Source: Urechis unicinctus (Eukaryota > Annelida > Polychaeta > Xenopneusta > Urechidae). From it: a DNA stretch of 64,000 nucleotides. Under the pieces are notes generated by a model. It ran no database searches. It had not been told where the DNA came from and saw only the letters and a list, made by a program, of their open reading frames with translations. Where the stretch lies: NCBI GenBank assembly GCA_034190875.2, contig CM067343.1, positions 60,725,652-60,789,651 of the forward strand. The letters run 5' to 3'. Shown here in pieces: positions 48,301 to 55,830 of this stretch. The translations under genes were made by a program, and so were the position numbers. Numbering within the stretch: the stretch's first letter is position 1; each line of letters opens with the position of its first letter.

Positions 48301-50078
48301 GTTGTTTGCTAGATGCTAAATAGAGCAGCACCTTTAAATCTTATAATCAAAACCTGATATGGTAGCCCCTGGTTAGACGTCTTTGAAGTCCTGCATCGTC
48401 ACATTCCTCGCCCATCAACAAATGTTTTTGCCTACCTTTTGCCACCTTATATTTACCAAAATAGTGGTCATCTCATCATGATTTTTCGGAAATCGATATA
48501 TAGATGGCATGCCGTTTTCTGGATGACAAACCCAGCGATGTAGTCATAAGCATTCTTTAATGGACGTGGAAAATGAAGACACATGACAATATTTATTTAT
48601 ATTACTTTCCGACCGGGCCGGGGAATATGAAACATTATCTTAAGCAAAACTAAATTATGACTTAAGTAGTTTAGTCACTGATCGCCAGAAACTCGACAGA
48701 TCATAGTTCTTGATAGCCGTGCACGACGTCTTATTGACGTCGTGCGATGATCGTAACCAAATGCGGCGCGACAATACATTAGTTTCAATTATACACGATA
48801 ATTACACACATGTACATATGAAGAAGAATTTTTCACATAATTGAATGTTTATTAACAAGTTGAGTTAGTTTACGTGTGAGATTTCGTCAAAGGCGATTTA
48901 ATCCGGCCAGACACATTTTGAAACTTCATGTTTATATTGAACGACAAGATCGGTTTCTGCGCGCACGCGCAGACAAGGTTGTTCGCAAGCGAACCTTTTC
49001 TTCCTGAATTTTATTATTTAAGTATATGTGTCATTTTGTCAATGATTATCTTTTGGAAATTTCTACTTTAGAAGGGCGATATGTATTCAACGATATCACA
49101 TTGACATTGAAAAAAGATAACTCTTATTGATTCCCGCAGTCTGGAGGGGGCACTTGGCCAAGTCCTGCTTAAGGGTGTGCCCCGGGATCTCAAAAAACTG
49201 TACCCGTCGTATAAGGTAAAAATGGCAAGAGCATACCCCATCCTACAAATATGAGGTCATCAAAACCCGTCCGGAGGCCGAAAAAACATACCCCGACATA
49301 TGTAAACTACCTCTATATACTTAAGTGCCCCCTCCCCCGGGACCTGCAGTCACATGGCGAGTGAAACTGGAACTTCGTAATGTGACGTCATATCTCCAAA
49401 ACTGGGACTGCCGCGAATGAAAGTTGTCATTCTAAAAGTTCATTTGACAATTGCTAAATAATAACGAGACAGTGGATAACCAAAATAGGCCGCATAAGCG
49501 GATATTCATCTCATTTGTCGACATATATATTTACGTAAGTACACAACTTGGTGGTAAGCCCCGGAGACGCGAAATAACAAGAATTGCCACACGACCCACA
49601 TACTTTCAGGCACGACGGTATATATTTATATTACCGTCGTGCGCGGCTAAGTTCTTGAAAAAAAGTGGTGTATTGTGACAGCATGTATCTGAATAAGTAT
49701 GAATCGACATCAAAATAGGTGGTTGTTCTGTTACTGTTGGACCAACAAGGTAATAACACCTGATGTTGGTCTGTTGGGCTACCTGTTTCTGGTGTTAGGG
49801 CTTAGGGCCTCAACCCCAGGCAGGCCCTCACTCCCCCCTCGGCCTCAGCCTCATGGACTCATGATGGAGTCAGGCCCGTCAGGGCAACCCACGTGCACAA
49901 GTTGAAAACCTAAATGTTACAAGAACATAGACCAATGCAACGGCAGAATGAGATTAATGATTGAACCTCTGGATTCTTTTTCAAGGGCTCCTTTACTACG
50001 ATGACGCCCTGTCTTGTGAGACTTGTTTTGCTGCTTTAAAGGCCCGGCTCGGTGCCGTGCCTGAGTGTCAGCGGCCAT
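17571..50078 (-). CDS. TSR1: Pre-rRNA-processing protein TSR1 homologue, 20 exons
   Basis: TSR1 is a Bms1-related, GTPase-like factor that acts in maturation of the 40S ribosomal subunit in nucleolus and cytoplasm. Exons (5' to 3', minus): 50078-49967, 45717-45647, 45370-45284, 45079-44967, 44740-44545, 43521-43451, 43215-43056, 42210-42037, 41721-41583, 40542-40418, 20122-20018, 19901-19837, 19725-19633, 19530-19386, 19037-18986, 18821-18616, 18513-18411, 18310-18170, 18070-17996, 17758-17571. All boundaries are GT/AG. Lengths sum to 2421 nt, giving 806 residues without a stop; human TSR1 is about 804. Landmarks are the basic start [16 protein letters not shown], the AARP2CN region (about 240-315, [13 protein letters not shown]), [15 protein letters not shown], an Asp/Glu-rich stretch (about 400-450), [18 protein letters not shown] and [18 protein letters not shown] in the C-terminal domain, and a C-terminus ending in LFE. 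The start was chosen at MAADTQ because homologues begin there; an in-frame Met lies 18 codons upstream. Exon 1 is 4.2 kb upstream of exon 2, and intron 10 is 20.3 kb. Confidence 0.95.
23100..23342. promoter_or_regulatory. GC-rich island with CCG/CAG run upstream of the GPCR
   Basis: This stretch is far richer in G, C and CpG than its surroundings and contains (CCG)n followed by (CAG)n at about 23272-23308. It lies about 0.9 kb upstream of the nested GPCR. It could be a CpG-rich promoter or an untranslated first exon of that gene. Open frames on both strands here are repeat by-products (poly-Ser, poly-Cys/Gly). The regulatory role is inferred from composition and position only. Confidence 0.35.
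23909..23914 (+). promoter_or_regulatory. TATA-like box upstream of the GPCR
   Basis: TATAAA sits within GGATTTATAAACG, about 260 bases before the GPCR start codon. It would place a transcription start near 23940, in the GAGAGGCGACGGACGAGCGG stretch. It is the best-placed TATA candidate, but TATA words are common in AT-rich DNA. Confidence 0.25.
24172..25362 (+). CDS. FMRFamide-receptor-like class A GPCR, intronless
   Basis: This is a 396-residue seven-helix receptor at the cell surface, expected to bind a neuropeptide and signal through G proteins. The start is the ATG at 24172; the frame is open a few codons further but with no earlier ATG. The N-terminus is about 88 residues, lacks a clear signal peptide and has N-glycosylation sites at N62 and N70. 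Helices fall near 88-113 (GN at 104-105), 121-145 (Asp132), 162-188 ending in [10 protein letters not shown] (ERY for DRY), 209-228, 250-276, 299-322 (CSTP in place of CWxP) and 336-360 (NSASNFVIY for NPxxY). A Cys cluster at 372-377 (CHCRCC) suits palmitoylation. No cysteine is seen at the start of helix 3 or in extracellular loop 2, so the usual disulfide is absent, as in several FMRFamide-type receptors. The gene lies inside TSR1 intron 10 on the opposite strand. The ligand is unknown; another orphan peptide-receptor class is possible. Confidence 0.9.
   Translation: MSTLSVTPWASSLDKGPMRTNVPSLVQGSTVDMKDRQSWSEPHSTLSTLLELMQTYPGLPGNLSQLPVTNASNHEFLEAPEANLFSDVLGVWITGIFCLLGFAGNILSFLVLLKAFGRSPMFYVLRAVAVSDAVFLFCVFCLQTVVNLYPRSGPFIYRAYIQMYMWPLMMTTQMSTVWITVLVSLERYVAICYPLRAASVCTLPKVRRAVIVIYIVCILYNIPRYFEMHVRDGMLDRTSVGKNVYYRYIYNCIMYSIFLCFAPLLMLGFLNAKLVLALRRGKRQWQSLQFRQKKEQNLTVIPLTIVLVFFVCSTPALAVNVLDSISHKIFQQETFLNLLLVGNFLVVLNSASNFVIYCLLGKKFRTKLLELCHCRCCSVRYRVIHQLINQTHMSDF
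26757..26780. repeat. Poly(C)-rich tract
   Basis: CACCCCCCCCCCACCCC-type sequence forms a short C-rich, G-poor homopolymeric stretch in intron 10 of TSR1. Confidence 0.7.
27140..27497. repeat. (CA)n with (CT)n microsatellite block
   Basis: About 350 bases of ACAC repeats are interrupted by ACAT and CCAC variants and by several CTCTCT runs around 27350-27420. Reading frames across it (Thr/His or Val/Cys repeats) are artefacts. Confidence 0.95.
28122..28418. repeat. 42 bp minisatellite, about 7 copies
   Basis: The unit begins TACAATACGGTAATGATACA and continues with CCAGTTGAGACGCGGTAG. Copies are 42 bases apart, with one duplicated-prefix copy near 28335. Because 42 is a multiple of 3, each frame on both strands repeats a 14-residue block and stays open, which produces false ORFs. 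Confidence 0.93.
28655..28735. repeat. Dispersed repeat, copy 1
   Basis: ATGACTCCAACGGAA and TTACGCGCAACAGTCGCATGG occur here in direct orientation and again in reverse complement at about 53281-53330, with only a few mismatches. It is an old interspersed element of unknown class. A short open frame crosses each copy, but I see no recognised domain. Confidence 0.7.
28910..29430. repeat. Imperfect direct duplication, spacing about 370 bp
   Basis: The block at about 28919-28977 (GGTCACAACCATCGCTTTGA ... AATATTCAGACGTATC) recurs at about 29289-29347. GTGGAACCCCTGAAGTCTGG at 29021 recurs at about 29407. The two halves appear to be a local tandem duplication that has since diverged and gained indels. 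Confidence 0.75.
30690..31050. repeat. 32 bp minisatellite, about 11 copies
   Basis: The unit is CACGAACATACGCCGGCACG followed by TACATCGGTTGT. Point variants are AAGCCG for ACGCCG, GACACG for GGCACG, and GCC for GTC. A degenerate tail of GGTTG-containing fragments runs on to about 31110. The 32-base period is not a multiple of 3, yet the unit lacks stops in most frames, which explains the long Thr/His/Arg frames. Confidence 0.95.
31470..31497. repeat. Poly(C) tract
   Basis: An uninterrupted run of more than 25 C residues lies within TSR1 intron 10, the longest homopolymer seen in the window. Its length is likely unreliable in sequencing. Confidence 0.95.
32264..32879. repeat. 27 bp minisatellite, about 23 copies, open in all plus frames
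   Basis: The unit is ATGGATCATGTCAAAGAGGG plus TATTCAG. Its 27-base length encodes a 9-residue repeat, so a 215-codon plus frame (MDHVKEGIQ repeated) and a 211-codon minus frame (IHLNTLFDM repeated) are both open. Variation between copies falls mainly at first and second codon positions (H/L, E/D, G/S), so I see no purifying selection for a protein. No splice or promoter context was found. It is annotated as a minisatellite, not a gene. Confidence 0.9.
33535..36560. repeat. 47 bp satellite-like array, about 64 copies, 3 kb
   Basis: The unit contains ACACGCGTTGTTCTGTGACG, then ATGGTTAAAGATGAGGTAAA and CTAATGA. Most copies are 47 bases; TTGACG and TTGGCG variants are 46. Nearly every copy carries an ACGCGT palindrome. 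Variant copies (TAATAAAC for TAATGAAC, GGGAAA for GGTAAA, TTGAAG for TTAAAG, CATGCG for CACGCG) recur as ordered blocks, showing array-internal duplication. Degenerate units extend left to about 33200 and one eroded unit ends the right side. The period is not a multiple of 3 and stops are frequent, so there is no coding. Confidence 0.96.
36578..36676 (-). other. Possible signal/transmembrane exon, weak
   Basis: On the minus strand an ATG at 36676-36674 opens a frame beginning MEAIPC, followed by one strongly hydrophobic segment ([19 protein letters not shown]). It reaches CAG|GTAGTT, a good splice-donor word, at about 36577. Past the donor the sequence enters the 47 bp array. It resembles the first exon of a small membrane or secreted protein, but no second exon was found and no family is recognised. 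It could be chance. Confidence 0.2.
38440..38560. repeat. Two-copy tandem duplication, about 52 bp unit
   Basis: CCAGCATATAATATTAAATA followed by GTACCGCGGCCTGC recurs directly downstream with a few substitutions (TTTTAT for ATAATA, ACTGCGG for ACCGCGG). Confidence 0.75.
38687..39013. repeat. Direct repeat pair, about 116 bp, 211 bp apart
   Basis: AGAATTGAATGGGCTTCCTT, GACCATTCACGACGGAC and CGACTTCAGTCCCTTTTTAA appear in the same order at 38687-38802 and 38898-39013 with scattered mismatches. Both copies lead into AT-rich sequence with CCGGAAGTGACG motifs. It is probably part of a larger dispersed repeat running to about 40060. Confidence 0.75.
39844..39874. promoter_or_regulatory. Perfect palindrome of nuclear-receptor half-sites
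   Basis: TGACCTTGACCT (39844-39855) and AGGTCAAGGTCA (39863-39874) are exact complements around the 7 nt spacer TAGTTTT. Each arm contains extended half-sites of the TCAAGGTCA type bound by ERR/SF-1-like monomeric nuclear receptors. It lies in intron 10 of TSR1 in repeat-like sequence, so it may be carried by a transposable element and not be a functional site. Confidence 0.4.
40108..40300. repeat. 18 bp degenerate tandem repeat, about 10 copies
   Basis: Units of the type CACCACTCACTGACACAA repeat every 18 bases with substitutions (for example CATCACTCACCAACCCCG). The array is in TSR1 intron 10, about 120 bases beyond the exon 10 donor. Confidence 0.85.
40925..41462. repeat. 23 bp minisatellite in TSR1 intron 9, about 22 copies
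   Basis: The unit is ACTAGCAGTAGCTTACTCCC plus AAA. Two main variants (AGCAG and ACCAG) are grouped, and CTCTCGAAACCAGC variants cluster at the right end, showing unequal-exchange blocks. It lies wholly inside intron 9 (40543-41582). Confidence 0.93.
45941..46227 (-). other. Two exon-like segments in TSR1 intron 1, possibly SPRY-like
   Basis: On the minus strand 46227-46152 follows a TCTAG acceptor and ends at a GTGAAT donor. It encodes [19 protein letters not shown] and then LSVHE. Segment 46023-45941 follows GGTCTTTAG, ends CATCAG|GTAAGA, and continues in phase as [29 protein letters not shown]. The in-phase joining of two good splice frames is unlikely to be trivial. The text faintly recalls a SPRY/B30.2 core (a strand, an NG turn, YPxxxV), but I cannot name a family. 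They do not fit the phase of TSR1 exons 1-2. They could be a gene remnant or exons of an overlapping gene whose other exons I did not find. Confidence 0.3.
48714..49649. mobile_element. Non-autonomous DNA transposon with 15 bp TIRs and 9 bp TSD
   Basis: The left end TAGCCGTGCACGACG (48714-48728) and the reverse complement of the right end, TAGCCGCGCACGACG (49635-49649), match at 14 of 15 positions. The element is flanked by exact 9-base duplications AGTTCTTGA at 48705-48713 and 49650-49658. Each end folds back on itself: GCACGACGTC / GACGTCGTGC (48721-48745, 5 nt loop) and GCACGACGGTA / TACCGTCGTGC (49610-49642). The interior (936 bp in total) encodes no recognisable transposase, so it must have been mobilised in trans. 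A 9 bp duplication is typical of Mutator-like (MULE) elements, so a foldback-type MULE derivative is the leading inference. It sits in TSR1 intron 1, inside a dispersed repeat whose uninterrupted paralogue is at 16750-16945. Confidence 0.8.
49137..49245. repeat. Dispersed repeat, copy within the transposon
   Basis: GGCACTTGGCCAAGTCC, GGGTGTGCC, GGGATCTCAAAAAACTGTAC and CCGTCGTATAAGGT match, in order, the block at about 50782-50890. The short G run before CACTTGGCC here corresponds to a long poly(G) tract in the other copy. Confidence 0.75.
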
Positions 50079-50100
50079 AACGGAAGTTGTTATGTTTGGC
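50079..50100 (-). promoter_or_regulatory. ETS-like site at the TSR1 start
   Basis: The minus strand reads ACAACTTCCGTTATGGCC across the start codon. ACTTCCG is an ETS-family core, common just upstream of or overlapping the start sites of housekeeping genes. Its use is inferred. Confidence 0.3.
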
Positions 50101-50201
50101 AGCGAAATGTTTCCCCTAATGACTAGAATCATTTTTCTTCATTTCCATCCGCTTGGGGAAGCACTGTGTCCCAGACGTCCACATGTGCGCGTCACGCCCC
50201 T

Positions 50202-50740
50202 GGGGGGGGGGGGGGGGGTCTCACTATGTGGAGGTTAGTGGGGATGTGCCAGTTTGGGTCGGTTTTATGGCATTTTGGTATACAAATGGGTCGTTATTTC
50301 TTGAAGACAGGTATAGCACAGGGATTTGCATTGGCCGGACGTCCTGGGGCGCTCGTTGATAGCCTGAGGGCCCGAGTCACAAATCTGTTTATTTAGTGAC
50401 CGCTATTTAATTAACAGCCTTGCCGTTACGAACCAGAGCATCGTTTGGACTGACCACGGAATCAGCAAAGTTTTGGGGGGGTTTTTTTTCAGTTGCGAAG
50501 CTTAATAAACTTACTTTTTCATTCTGAATCGTTAGTTCGGTATATGGATGGGTCCCTTGTAGCTCCTCGAGGTGGTCTAGATATGATTTGGGATCATTAA
50601 ATTTTGGTATATGTATTGGTGACCCTTTTAAAAAATTTGTATATGAATGGGCCTTTTTTCTGAGGTTTGGTATGTAAATGGTTCCCTTTTCTCACTTTGG
50701 CTTGGTATAGATATGGTCCGGTTTTTGTTTTCCTTGGCGG
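50202..50740. repeat. Poly(G) tract followed by degenerate 35-45 bp repeats
   Basis: A run of about 16 G (50202-50218) is followed by loosely repeated segments containing GGTATA.G.AATGGG and CCCTTTT (near 50277, 50541, 50610, 50640, 50670, 50705). It is degenerate tandem sequence, probably the body of a dispersed repeat that continues into 50782-50890. Confidence 0.5.
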
Positions 50741-50781
50741 CACACCCCTACCCTTTTCCAAGGGTTGGTTGACAGCCCGGG

Positions 50782-50890
50782 TTGGGGGGGGGGGGGGGGT
50801 CACTTGGCCTTATTCTGGATAGGGGTGTGCCGCGGGACCTCGAAAACCCGTACCCGTCGTACAAGGTCAAAATGGTCAAAAGCATACATG
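50782..50890. repeat. Dispersed repeat, second copy with expanded poly(G)
   Basis: This copy matches 49137-49245 (CACTTGGCC, GGGTGTGCCGCGGGACCTCG, CCCGTACCCGTCGTACAAGG). Directly before CACTTGGCC the G run has expanded to about 17 residues. It adjoins the 5' end of the recognisable Ty3/gypsy sequence. Confidence 0.7.
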
Positions 50891-50919
50891 GTGTTAGGAA
50901 TGGATACATTCAAATCACC

Positions 50920-51945
50920 GAGCTCTATTGACTTTCATTCCTGCAATGTTGCCGAACGATGGCGCAAGTGGCAGCGCCAATTTGAATTTTTCTTCACGTG
51001 GAGGGAGGTCTTCACGTGGAGGGAGGAGGAAGATAAAGACAACGTCAAAACAGTCCTTGAAAAGTTCAACGTTATGAGTTCTGGGCCCGTGACCAACGCG
51101 ATGACTAGCCGATCGATGTCTGGGCTACCGACTTGCGCAATCCAGGCGGTATGCGAGTCCAGCGAGCATGAACAGTCGCTCACATGGGACAAAATTGACT
51201 TGGGCGTTAAAGAAAGACTCCTTCGGGAGTCTCACACTCGCGAAGGCCCTTGAAATCTGCGGTGCAGCGGAAAAAAGCCGCCATCACATGCGCGCTATGA
51301 CGACGACACCGGAAGTGGAGGTGCTTGCGATGTATGCTGAGACTCGGCGGAAATCATCGTATGACGACAACAACAAAAAAAGAAGCTGTCAGGGCCATCA
51401 CAGCTTGTGAACAATTGTGCTATTGTCAACAGTGTCCAGCTTTCGGACTGACCGCACATATCGGACAGACCGTCGCGATATCACCTCGCGGTTGAAAGGG
51501 ACGTTCAATCTCAATATTACCATTACCATTACCCTAGTGTCTACATACAGTGACATATTCTCCGGGCTAGGGAAATATGAAGAACCCTACAGTATTGTGC
51601 TAAACCCCAGTGTAACCCCTGTGATACAGGGCTGTAGGAAGGTCACCTACGCAAAGATGGACGCCCTCCACAAGGCCTTTATTAAACTGGAGGAAGATGC
51701 CGACGCTGACGAAAATCAAGGCCATTACAAACATGCCAAGACCAGAAGACCGTCAAGCGTTGATGCGACTCCTTAGCATGGTGAGGTACCTCGCACAATT
51801 CATACAAAATGAATCCTCCATCACAGCACTACTCCGCGTCCTGCTCAAGAAGGAATTGCCATGGCACTGGAATCATGAACAGGAGGCGGCCCTGGACGAG
51901 ATCAAGAGTGGGCTTTTGTTCTCTGTTTTGTGTACGTTTTAGTCA
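50920..51945 (+). mobile_element. Ty3/gypsy retrotransposon remnant lacking the RT core
   Basis: Fragments occur in the order gag, pol N-flank, pol connection. Gag-like sequence (NVAERWRKWQRQFEFF near 50950; KERLLRES near 51210) continues after a frameshift with LTLAKALEICGAAE. Next, near 51540-51650, YSDIFSGLGK and EPYSIVLNPSVTPV match the segment that precedes reverse transcriptase in gypsy polyproteins. Immediately afterwards (51740-51900) PEDRQALMRLLSMVRYLAQF, SSITALLRVLLKKE and HWNHEQEAALDEIK match the region after the catalytic YxDD motif, entering RNase H. The protease, the gag zinc knuckle, the RT palm with YxDD and the integrase are absent. Flanking LTRs were not identified. It is a dead, internally deleted copy with several frameshifts. 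Confidence 0.75.
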
Positions 51946-52189
51946 CTCCCTTGTGTGTGCGCAAAAACACATATTGCACCAAGTGCCGAGGCTCAAACAA
52001 TCTGCGAGACTCCCCTCCCAATAGCCATGAGGCGCCGCTATCATATATCGTTACGAGTGATACACATACCCTGCACCCGGACACCGGTGACGGTAACAAC
52101 CATTAAGAGTAATGTCACTCTAGCTTCTATATGACTCACACACACAGAGCTAAGAGCGTACGTTCCGCCATAGAAGCTCAGACTGGGAA

Positions 52190-52230
52190 GACCCCCCCCC
52201 CCCCCCACCACCACCACCACCACCACAAAT
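52190..52230. repeat. Poly(C) plus (CCA)n tract
   Basis: About 15 C residues are followed by ACCACCACCACCACCACC. It is simple sequence. Confidence 0.9.
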
Positions 52231-52432
52231 GCCTTTTCGAAAGCTGCACTGGATGAACAGGAGGCATAGTTGAAGAGTCCGACTCCGTACCACTGAGACA
52301 CACGCCCAGAAGGCCTAGTGGGTAGGTGCTGAGATTAGTGCGATAACAGGTAAGGATCCCCTATATGCACGATCAAAGGCAGAGCTGGAAGTATAGGTAG
52401 ATGCCCCTGCTATCCTGCATCCATCCATGGCT

Positions 52433-52897
52433 TAGGTTACTGCTCCCCTTGGTTCACCCGGTTCGGACATCCGCGACACAGGTTCCGACGAGTGGCTATC
52501 AACGGCTGGCTACCCTCTAGAAATTGCCCTACATGGTTTGCAGGTGGTGGCATGGGAGATTGACCCTGATATACACACTGTATTAGTCCACTGGCTGGGC
52601 ACTCCCCTGGCACAAAAGGTACCACTGGAACTGCTCACCTTCCTGGTAGAACAACACATCCTCCAGGCCGGGCCGGCGCTCCACCTACGTGAAGCCAACA
52701 TATCGTATGAGAAGCAGACTGACATATGGATCCCACATAATAGAAACCTAGGACGTTCCCTTATCAGAAAGCTTACACAGGGACAGAGTGCCGACAGCAT
52801 GAGCCTTACCCGCCGATTCATAACAGATGAGGATTTCTTGGTAAGAGACACAACTGCTAGTGGAACCATTGTTGGGCTGGAGATGTGCCCGCCATGA
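52433..52897 (+). pseudogene. Unclassified 154-codon open frame, likely mobile-element remnant
   Basis: An open frame follows the TAG near 52433 and runs to TGA at 52897. It includes LEIALHGLQVVAWEIDPD and LTFLVEQHILQAGPALHL. After a frameshift, the adjoining sequence (52950-53180) continues with a stretch containing EVVRVPTDSLYIQKDSLH. The composition and length look coding, unlike the AT-rich surroundings, and it sits directly downstream of the gypsy remnant. I do not recognise the family. The TDS word recalls the DTDS motif of family-B polymerases but the context is too short to claim it. It is treated as a broken mobile-element ORF. Confidence 0.35.
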
Positions 52898-53264
52898 TGG
52901 ATTCTAATACACTACGATGGTGTACAACCACAGTACACTCATCTGATATCTATGCTGGTGAGCTTCCGACCAATCGAGGTGGTACGAGTACCCACGGACT
53001 CCCTATACATCCAGAAAGACAGCCTCCACAGGCACGTATGCCTACACTGTGTTTACATAAAACAGTCCGTTAAAGAGACCACTTGTGTGTCAGGACAAAT
53101 CATATGCCCCGGGCCAGCGGACAACCATCGGTGTCGGGCCCTGGCCCTTTCCAAGCATTGCATCGATTGCATCAACGTATAGGAAAATGTTTCCCCGCCC
53201 CAGCAGGCACATTCACAAAACAACCACGACCCATCAAGCAGCAGAGCGCACAATCCCTTTGAAA

Positions 53265-53345
53265 GTCTTTCAATACCACACCATGCGACTGTTGCGCGTA
53301 ACCGAGGGCTTCCGTTGGAGTCATTTCCATGGTTATGCAACAGCA
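53265..53345. repeat. Dispersed repeat, copy 2 (inverted)
   Basis: This is the reverse-complement match of 28655-28735, sharing CCATGCGACTGTTGCGCGTA and CCGTTGGAGTCATTTCCATGG with small differences. Confidence 0.7.
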
Positions 53346-53439
53346 AATACTTCAGTTATTGTGAAAAGAGGTCTAAAACGGAGCGTACAAATATGGCGCC
53401 GAATCTTCGGAAAATGTGACTCTGGCTTCTGACTGAAGC

Positions 53440-54900
53440 ATCCAAAATCTGGGAAGCAAGTCCAGTTCAAGGGATCATGGCCAGCGCAATTCGAATCCTA
53501 TAATTGTATAGTATGGATGTAATTGTCATGGGGAAGGGGCTTGGCAAGTATCGATGTCGAGCACTTGCTCTTCATCTGGGCATCGTTTATCTTGCAACAC
53601 AAATGCACCAGAGCTGGGCATTGGGTCTTAGTGGGGTGCGGATAGTATTTCATGCATTTGTGTATCCCCATAGATTAGTCTGCTAATAAGCGAATCCAGG
53701 GAATGCGTTGGCTTAATGGCGCAACAAGCTCACGATTATTATTCAATGGACTCATCTGTGAATAAATGAATGCTTTTAGAGTGTATGCCAGAGAGTCGAC
53801 AAAGCTGATGAGATAATAAATTCGATAATTTTGTTCATGCTACTGTGTTAACACATCATCCAGCCAGGACTGATAACTTAAAGAGTGCACCTAATTAACG
53901 TTTTCAATGTCATACATGGAATGTGAGGTGTATCCTATTTTTTTCCTCGTCCATTTTAAGCAAATGTCTTATAGTATATATCTGCCCCACGATGTAATAT
54001 CTCACCTCGCACCACATTCAAGTGTATTTAGTGTCTTTAGTTACCACCCTAAACTGAAGAATTCCGTTTATGTATTTGTGTATCAGTATTTTTTCAGGAT
54101 CGTTAATCACAAATACCGTTGAAGAAAAGCATTCAAAGTAAGAATGCACTTGACCACTATATTGCGTACCTTATGCGCGACGCTTGCCATCAGCCTGTGT
54201 TATACGATGTGTGTCAGTTTTGTCAACATCACACATTTCGGAATATCTCCTCTGAGAACAAACGATTCTATGTGGACATAAACTGAATGAATATAATGGG
54301 GATCACTTTTCCATTGCATATTAATGTAAGAATCTACATTTTTAGTATGCGTTTTGAGTAAGTTATGTGTATGTCGGAACGTTAGAGCAGTTGAAGGTTC
54401 TGAGATACATTTCAGCGAAAAACAATATATTGTTTGTGCGGCCTACCATACTCGCTCTGGCAATATAATATATGCAAGTGGCAGACAAAAACAGTCATTC
54501 ATTCCACCCCCAAGTGTCTATTATTCAGCGATGGTTCATTCTATAATGTAAACAACATCAATTATTTATGTAAAATGCAATATACAGTGCTGTAATATAG
54601 CGTGTAATCAATGCTAACTTCATCACACACATCACCACCTGTCATCTATATTCACAGTAGCCCCGATAACATATCCTCTACAACCAGAATTAGTCAAACA
54701 CAAAATATCATGGAATTCTCAGATAATAAATATCAACTAATTCGCGCAATATATTCAAATATTGAGTAACCACTTATCCTTCACAAGGCAGGAAGTGAGA
54801 GTATTGGTATGGGGTATTGGCAGGCAAAAATGAAAATCAGGTTAGCGCTATAGCAATTATGCTATATACAGCGTAAACACATCAGTGTCAGGCACAATAA
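53440..54900. other. Non-coding AT-rich stretch
   Basis: Nothing is supported here. Short frames show no domains or splice partners. Confidence 0.4.
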
Positions 54901-55830
54901 CAAAACGCATCAGCCAGGGTAAAACCTGAACCCAGGGTAAAAACTGTACCTTATGCAACATCTGTACACAGGGTTACAACTTTACACAGGGAAACAACTA
55001 TGGCCAGGGTAACAACACCTCCACCTAATTTTAACAATTGTACCCAGCTCAACACCTGTACCGAGTTAAACAACTGTACCCAGTTTAACAATAATATCAT
55101 GAGTAAAACTGTATCTAGGATAAATGCAGTACCAGTTGTAACAACTGCACCCACTTTAGCAACTATACACTATGTAACAACTATACTAAGGGTAACGACT
55201 GCACCAATGGAAAGAACTGCACCCCATTTAACAACTGCACCCAGAGATACAACTGCACAAAAGCTGCACCAAGGGTAACAATTGTACTCAGTTCAAAAAC
55301 TGTACTAAGGGTAACAACAGTACTCAACATCATAATTGTACCCAGTGTAACAACTGTGCATATGGTAACAATTGCATCCAGCATAACAACAAATGTACCC
55401 AGTGTAATAACTGTAACCTGTGTAAGAAATGTACTCAGGGTATGAACTGTACCCAGGATAACAATTGTAATCAAGGCAACAACTGAACCCAGGGTTACAA
55501 TCGTATCCATGGTAACAACTGCACCAAGGGTAACAACTTTAATCAGGGTAATAACTATATCCAGTGATGTAAATCGACCCAGCTTTAAAAGAAATCTTTC
55601 TTCACCAGAGTCACAACTGTACCAAGTGTAAAAGCTGTATGGAGGGTAGCAACTGCATAGCGTAGTTACTGCACACAATGCACCAACTGTATTGAATATA
55701 ACTAGTGTACCAAAGGCAATAACTACACAACAACAAAATCCAATGTAATACCTGAACGAAGAGTAACAAGTGTACACAATAAAATAACTGTGCCGAGTAT
55801 AGCAGATGTACGAAGCGCAGAGGCTGTACA
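54900..55830. repeat. 18 bp degenerate minisatellite, about 50 copies
   Basis: Units of the form AACAACTGTACCCAGTGT recur every 18 bases over about 0.9 kb, with substantial divergence between neighbours. Because 18 is six codons, a 216-codon minus-strand frame stays open as a (TLGTVV)n-like hydrophobic repeat. Copies differ at many non-synonymous positions and no gene context was found, so I call it non-coding. Confidence 0.88.

Noticed and set aside
50079..50132. Upstream in-frame Met extension of TSR1 exon 1
   Set aside because: An 18-residue N-terminal extension is open, but TSR1 homologues start at the MA.. position just before the basic region, so the downstream ATG was chosen.
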